From Alistipes sp. ZOR0009 (GTDB lineage Bacteria > Bacteroidota > Bacteroidia > Bacteroidales > ZOR0009): a stretch of 64,000 nt of DNA. Made by a program: the position numbers and the translations under genes. A model generated the notes under the pieces. That model was not told the DNA's origin. It saw only the letters and a list, made by a program, of their open reading frames with translations, and did no database searches. The stretch is taken from NCBI RefSeq assembly GCF_000798815.1, contig NZ_JTLD01000050.1, positions 1 to 64,000 on the forward strand. Direction: 5' to 3'. Below are positions 61,663 through 64,000 of this stretch, in pieces. Numbering within the stretch: position 1 is the first letter of the stretch; each line of letters begins with the position of its first letter.

Positions 61663-62682
61663 CTACTTACTTTTAAAAATATCGATTTTGCTTAACCAAA
61701 TGTTCTTGGTTTGAACAATAATGGAATCTAGCAGGAGAATGAGTAGAGAAGCTAACAGCAAAAGCTGAAACTGCTCATCGTAATCTTCGTATACGTAAGA
61801 CTTTAACTCCATTTTATCCATTTTTCGAACATCATCTAATATGCTGCTTAAACCAAAGTTAGCGCTTGTAGCGTGGATATATTTTCCACCAGCAGCTTCG
61901 GCTACCTTTTGGAGAGTTTGTTCGTCTAGCCGGGTTATGACAATGTTTCCATCTTTATCCTTTAAATAGCCGCTATTTGTGGGAATTGGCGATCCTTGAG
62001 GCTGCCCAACTCCTACTGTATAAATTCTGATACCTTCTTTTTTTGCCAATTCTGCAGCTGCTATAGGATCATCCTCGTGGTTTTCTCCATCTGAAATTAC
62101 GATTAGAACACGCGAGTTTTTGGAAGTACTAGAAAAGGATTTTACACCCAATTCAATGGCTTTACCTAATGCGGTTCCTTGTTGCGGAACCAAATTTGGA
62201 TTAATTGAGCTGAAAAACATTTTGGCCGATACAAAATCGGATGTTATTGGCAACTGCGTATAGGCATCACCTGCAAATACAACCAATCCAAGCCTGTCAT
62301 CTCTTAACCTATCAACCAAACGCGATAGCGCTAACTTTGCAGTAGATAACCGATCTGGTTTTAAATCGTCTGCCAACATGCTATTCGAGACGTCGAGTGC
62401 AACAACAATCTCAACTCCATTAGTTTTGACTTCTTTTATTTTAGAACCAAATTGTGGTCGAGATAGCGACAAGACAAGGAAAGCATAGGCAAGGCATAGT
62501 AGAATGAATTTCAGCATCATCCTTTTAGTTGAAACATTTGGAGCTAGCATTATAACGATGCTATGCTGGCCATATTTCTCCATGTTTTTACGCCGCATAC
62601 GCGCATAAAAGTAGTAGAGTACTACCAAAATCGGTATTACGAATAGTAAATAAAGATATACAGGTTCTGCAAATCTGAACAT
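61663..62682 (-). CDS. batB: BatB: von Willebrand factor A membrane protein
   Basis: 339 residues. Two N-terminal transmembrane helices (~8-25, 57-75), a VWA domain (~88-285) with MIDAS D-V-S-N-S near residue 96, T-x-L-P-I-T and S-D-G-E-N-H, and a C-terminal helix (~308-325). VWA proteins bind partners via a metal ion. Starts 11 bases after batA. Forms a pair with BatA. Confidence 0.9.
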   Translation of the reverse strand: MFRFAEPVYLYLLFVIPILVVLYYFYARMRRKNMEKYGQHSIVIMLAPNVSTKRMMLKFILLCLAYAFLVLSLSRPQFGSKIKEVKTNGVEIVVALDVSNSMLADDLKPDRLSTAKLALSRLVDRLRDDRLGLVVFAGDAYTQLPITSDFVSAKMFFSSINPNLVPQQGTALGKAIELGVKSFSSTSKNSRVLIVISDGENHEDDPIAAAELAKKEGIRIYTVGVGQPQGSPIPTNSGYLKDKDGNIVITRLDEQTLQKVAEAAGGKYIHATSANFGLSSILDDVRKMDKMELKSYVYEDYDEQFQLLLLASLLILLLDSIIVQTKNIWLSKIDIFKSK

Positions 62683-62693
62683 TTGAATACGTT

Positions 62694-63686
62694 TTAAGGG
62701 ATGCGTCTTAAAATTAGGTATCTAAACAGTACTTCTGCAAGCAGGGTAATAATTGCAAGCAGCGCAAAAAGAGAAAACTCTTCACTTCGTTTTGTAAAGC
62801 GATCAACCTGAAACTTAGTACGCTCGAGCTCGTTAATTTTGTTGTAAATTTCCTGAAGTTTCGTGTTGTCTGTGGCTCTAAAATACTCTCCTCCTGTAGT
62901 TTTTGATATCTTACGCAGCAAATCTTCGTCTATTTTTACATCTACATACGCCATTTGGATGCCAAAGCCGTTAGAAACAGGAGCCAACGCTCGACCACGA
63001 GTTCCAACCCCAATTGTATACACCCTAATACCAAATGTTTTTGCAATTTCTGCAGCAGTTAGAGGCGCCACTTCTCCCATGTTATTTTCTCCATCGGTCA
63101 TCAAAATAACAATTTTGCTTTTCGCTTTACTCTCTTTTAAACGGGCAACAGAGGTTGCCAATCCATTTCCGATTGCAGTTCCATCTTCAAGCATCCCGCT
63201 TTTAACATCTCTAATTAAATTAATTAGCGCAGCATGATCTGTAGTTAATGGCGATTGGGTGAAACTTTCACCCGAAAAAACAACCATTCCAATTCGATCG
63301 TTAGGTCGATCGTTGATAAACTGTATTGCAACATCTTTTGCAGCAGAGATACGGTCCGGACGGAAGTCCTGAGCAAGCATACTGCTGGATATATCCATTG
63401 ACAAAACAATATCAATGCCTTCTGTAGATACGTTGTCCTTGCTTTGAGTCGATTGAGGTCGTGCTAATGCAATTATAATCAAAGCAAAAGCAATACATCG
63501 TAGCACAAAAGGAATGTGGCGAAGCCTACGTCGGGTAGACGATTTCACTATATTTAGTGGAGCAATTGATGAAACCGTCAATTTGGGTGTAAAATGCCTA
63601 TTTCTCCAGATATACCATACCACCAATGGTAGTAAAATAAGCAAAAGGTAGAAAAAATTCGGATTATGAAATATGTAACTTCCCAT
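62694..63686 (-). CDS. batA: BatA: von Willebrand factor A membrane protein
   Basis: 330 residues. N-terminal transmembrane helices (~8-24, 60-78), a VWA domain (~90-290) with MIDAS D-I-S-S-S near 96, and a C-terminal helix (~305-325). Similar in layout to BatB. It starts 5 bases after the upstream gene. MoxR and DUF58 partners would be expected beyond the right edge. Confidence 0.9.
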   Translation of the reverse strand: MGSYIFHNPNFFYLLLILLPLVVWYIWRNRHFTPKLTVSSIAPLNIVKSSTRRRLRHIPFVLRCIAFALIIIALARPQSTQSKDNVSTEGIDIVLSMDISSSMLAQDFRPDRISAAKDVAIQFINDRPNDRIGMVVFSGESFTQSPLTTDHAALINLIRDVKSGMLEDGTAIGNGLATSVARLKESKAKSKIVILMTDGENNMGEVAPLTAAEIAKTFGIRVYTIGVGTRGRALAPVSNGFGIQMAYVDVKIDEDLLRKISKTTGGEYFRATDNTKLQEIYNKINELERTKFQVDRFTKRSEEFSLFALLAIITLLAEVLFRYLILRRIP

Positions 63687-63691
63687 TTCTC

Positions 63692-64000
63692 TTATTTGTT
63701 ATCTGAAGATGAAATTTCTTCGCTACTATTCTGCATATCAACGGTTACAACCGCCTTTGTATCATCAATAAAATCGTAAATGGATTTAGTTGCCTGATCG
63801 TTTTCTATAGGATCTGATGTATACTTGGCGAATTTTACCAAGTCTGAGGTATTCATTGTTGACATAAGTCGTTCAAAAAGGACTTTATTTGAGTAGCCTG
63901 CCCCTTTTAAGGAAGCCATAATCTCAAAAGAGGTCATTTCCATTGCATTGATATTCATTCTTTCTTCAAGGTACTTGCGAAGAATATCTGTTAGCTCAGA
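63692..64000 (-). CDS. C-terminal part of the conserved protein upstream of batA, partial at right edge
   Basis: The frame is open to the right edge; 102 residues are visible and ATG codons at 63958 are internal, because coding continues upstream (D-I-L-R-K-Y-L-E-E-R before the methionine). The I-N-A-M-E-M-T-S-F-E-I and S-D-L-V-K-F-A-K-Y stretches match the C-terminus of the ~300-residue membrane protein that sits between the DUF58 gene and batA in Bacteroidales. N-terminal transmembrane part lies outside the window. Function unknown; Bat operon member. Confidence 0.75.
   Translation of the reverse strand, partial: SELTDILRKYLEERMNINAMEMTSFEIMASLKGAGYSNKVLFERLMSTMNTSDLVKFAKYTSDPIENDQATKSIYDFIDDTKAVVTVDMQNSSEEISSSDNK

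Overview
The window reads as a chromosomal segment of a Bacteroidota bacterium, most likely order Bacteroidales. Signs are the BatA-E operon, an E-(DUF2764)-A-B-D-I-K type V-ATPase operon, the rpmB-rpmG-DUF4295-ftsY-rimO order, a DUF2027/Smr protein, OmpA proteins with PD40 repeats, and many TAnnTTTG-type -7 promoter elements with mostly no Shine-Dalgarno sequence. No insertion sequence, prophage, CRISPR array or rRNA operon was seen. Most of the window is AT-rich; the first ~2.8 kb is visibly richer in GC.

Region by region. 1-3893 (all minus) is a cell-surface glycan cassette: a GT10 fucosyltransferase-like enzyme running off the left edge, a TagB/TagF-like CDP-dependent phosphotransferase, a LicC-like cytidylyltransferase and a CobD/HisC-like PLP enzyme. 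Together they could make and transfer a CDP-activated amino-alcohol phosphate. 4101-9342 (minus) holds a YgiQ radical SAM protein, a cold-shock-domain protein, a secreted TlpA-like thioredoxin and QueA. 9427-21263 (plus) holds a DUF2027-Smr protein, RNase P RNA, an XRE regulator preceded by a family of TTACAnnTGTAA palindromes, PyrD, RF3, threonine aldolase, a serine hydrolase, and a four-gene selenium operon (yedF, cysteine desulfurase, DUF3343, selD); a small acidic protein lies on the minus strand and a periplasmic thioredoxin follows.

21342-26607 (minus) is gyrA with two tandemly duplicated TPR proteins; clpC and tpx run divergently. 29938-34446 (minus) is rimO, ftsY, the ribosomal proteins bL33 and bL28 with a DUF4295 protein, cinA and tRNA-Thr(CGT). 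34480-44890 has a lipoprotein, FabG, a large membrane sensor without output domain, an unknown lipoprotein, a secreted C1 peptidase, a PorE-like OmpA protein and a 5'-nucleotidase. 45004-49047 (minus) is a tetR-hlyD-ABC2-ABC2 export operon without an ATPase. 49227-56708 (minus) is the V-ATPase, whose K subunit keeps the known Na+ ligands. 56959-64000 (minus) has a DUF2179 membrane protein, a periplasmic glutathione peroxidase and batA-E, with the end of the gene upstream of batA at the right edge.

The main points for follow-up are the CDP-amino-alcohol surface cassette, the XRE operator array, the predicted Na+ V-ATPase with unusually strong Shine-Dalgarno sites and no F or G subunit, the selenium operon without a visible end use, and several well-formed palindromes in promoters (ltaE, tetR, V-ATPase). 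All functional statements come from reading motifs and gene order; no database search was run.
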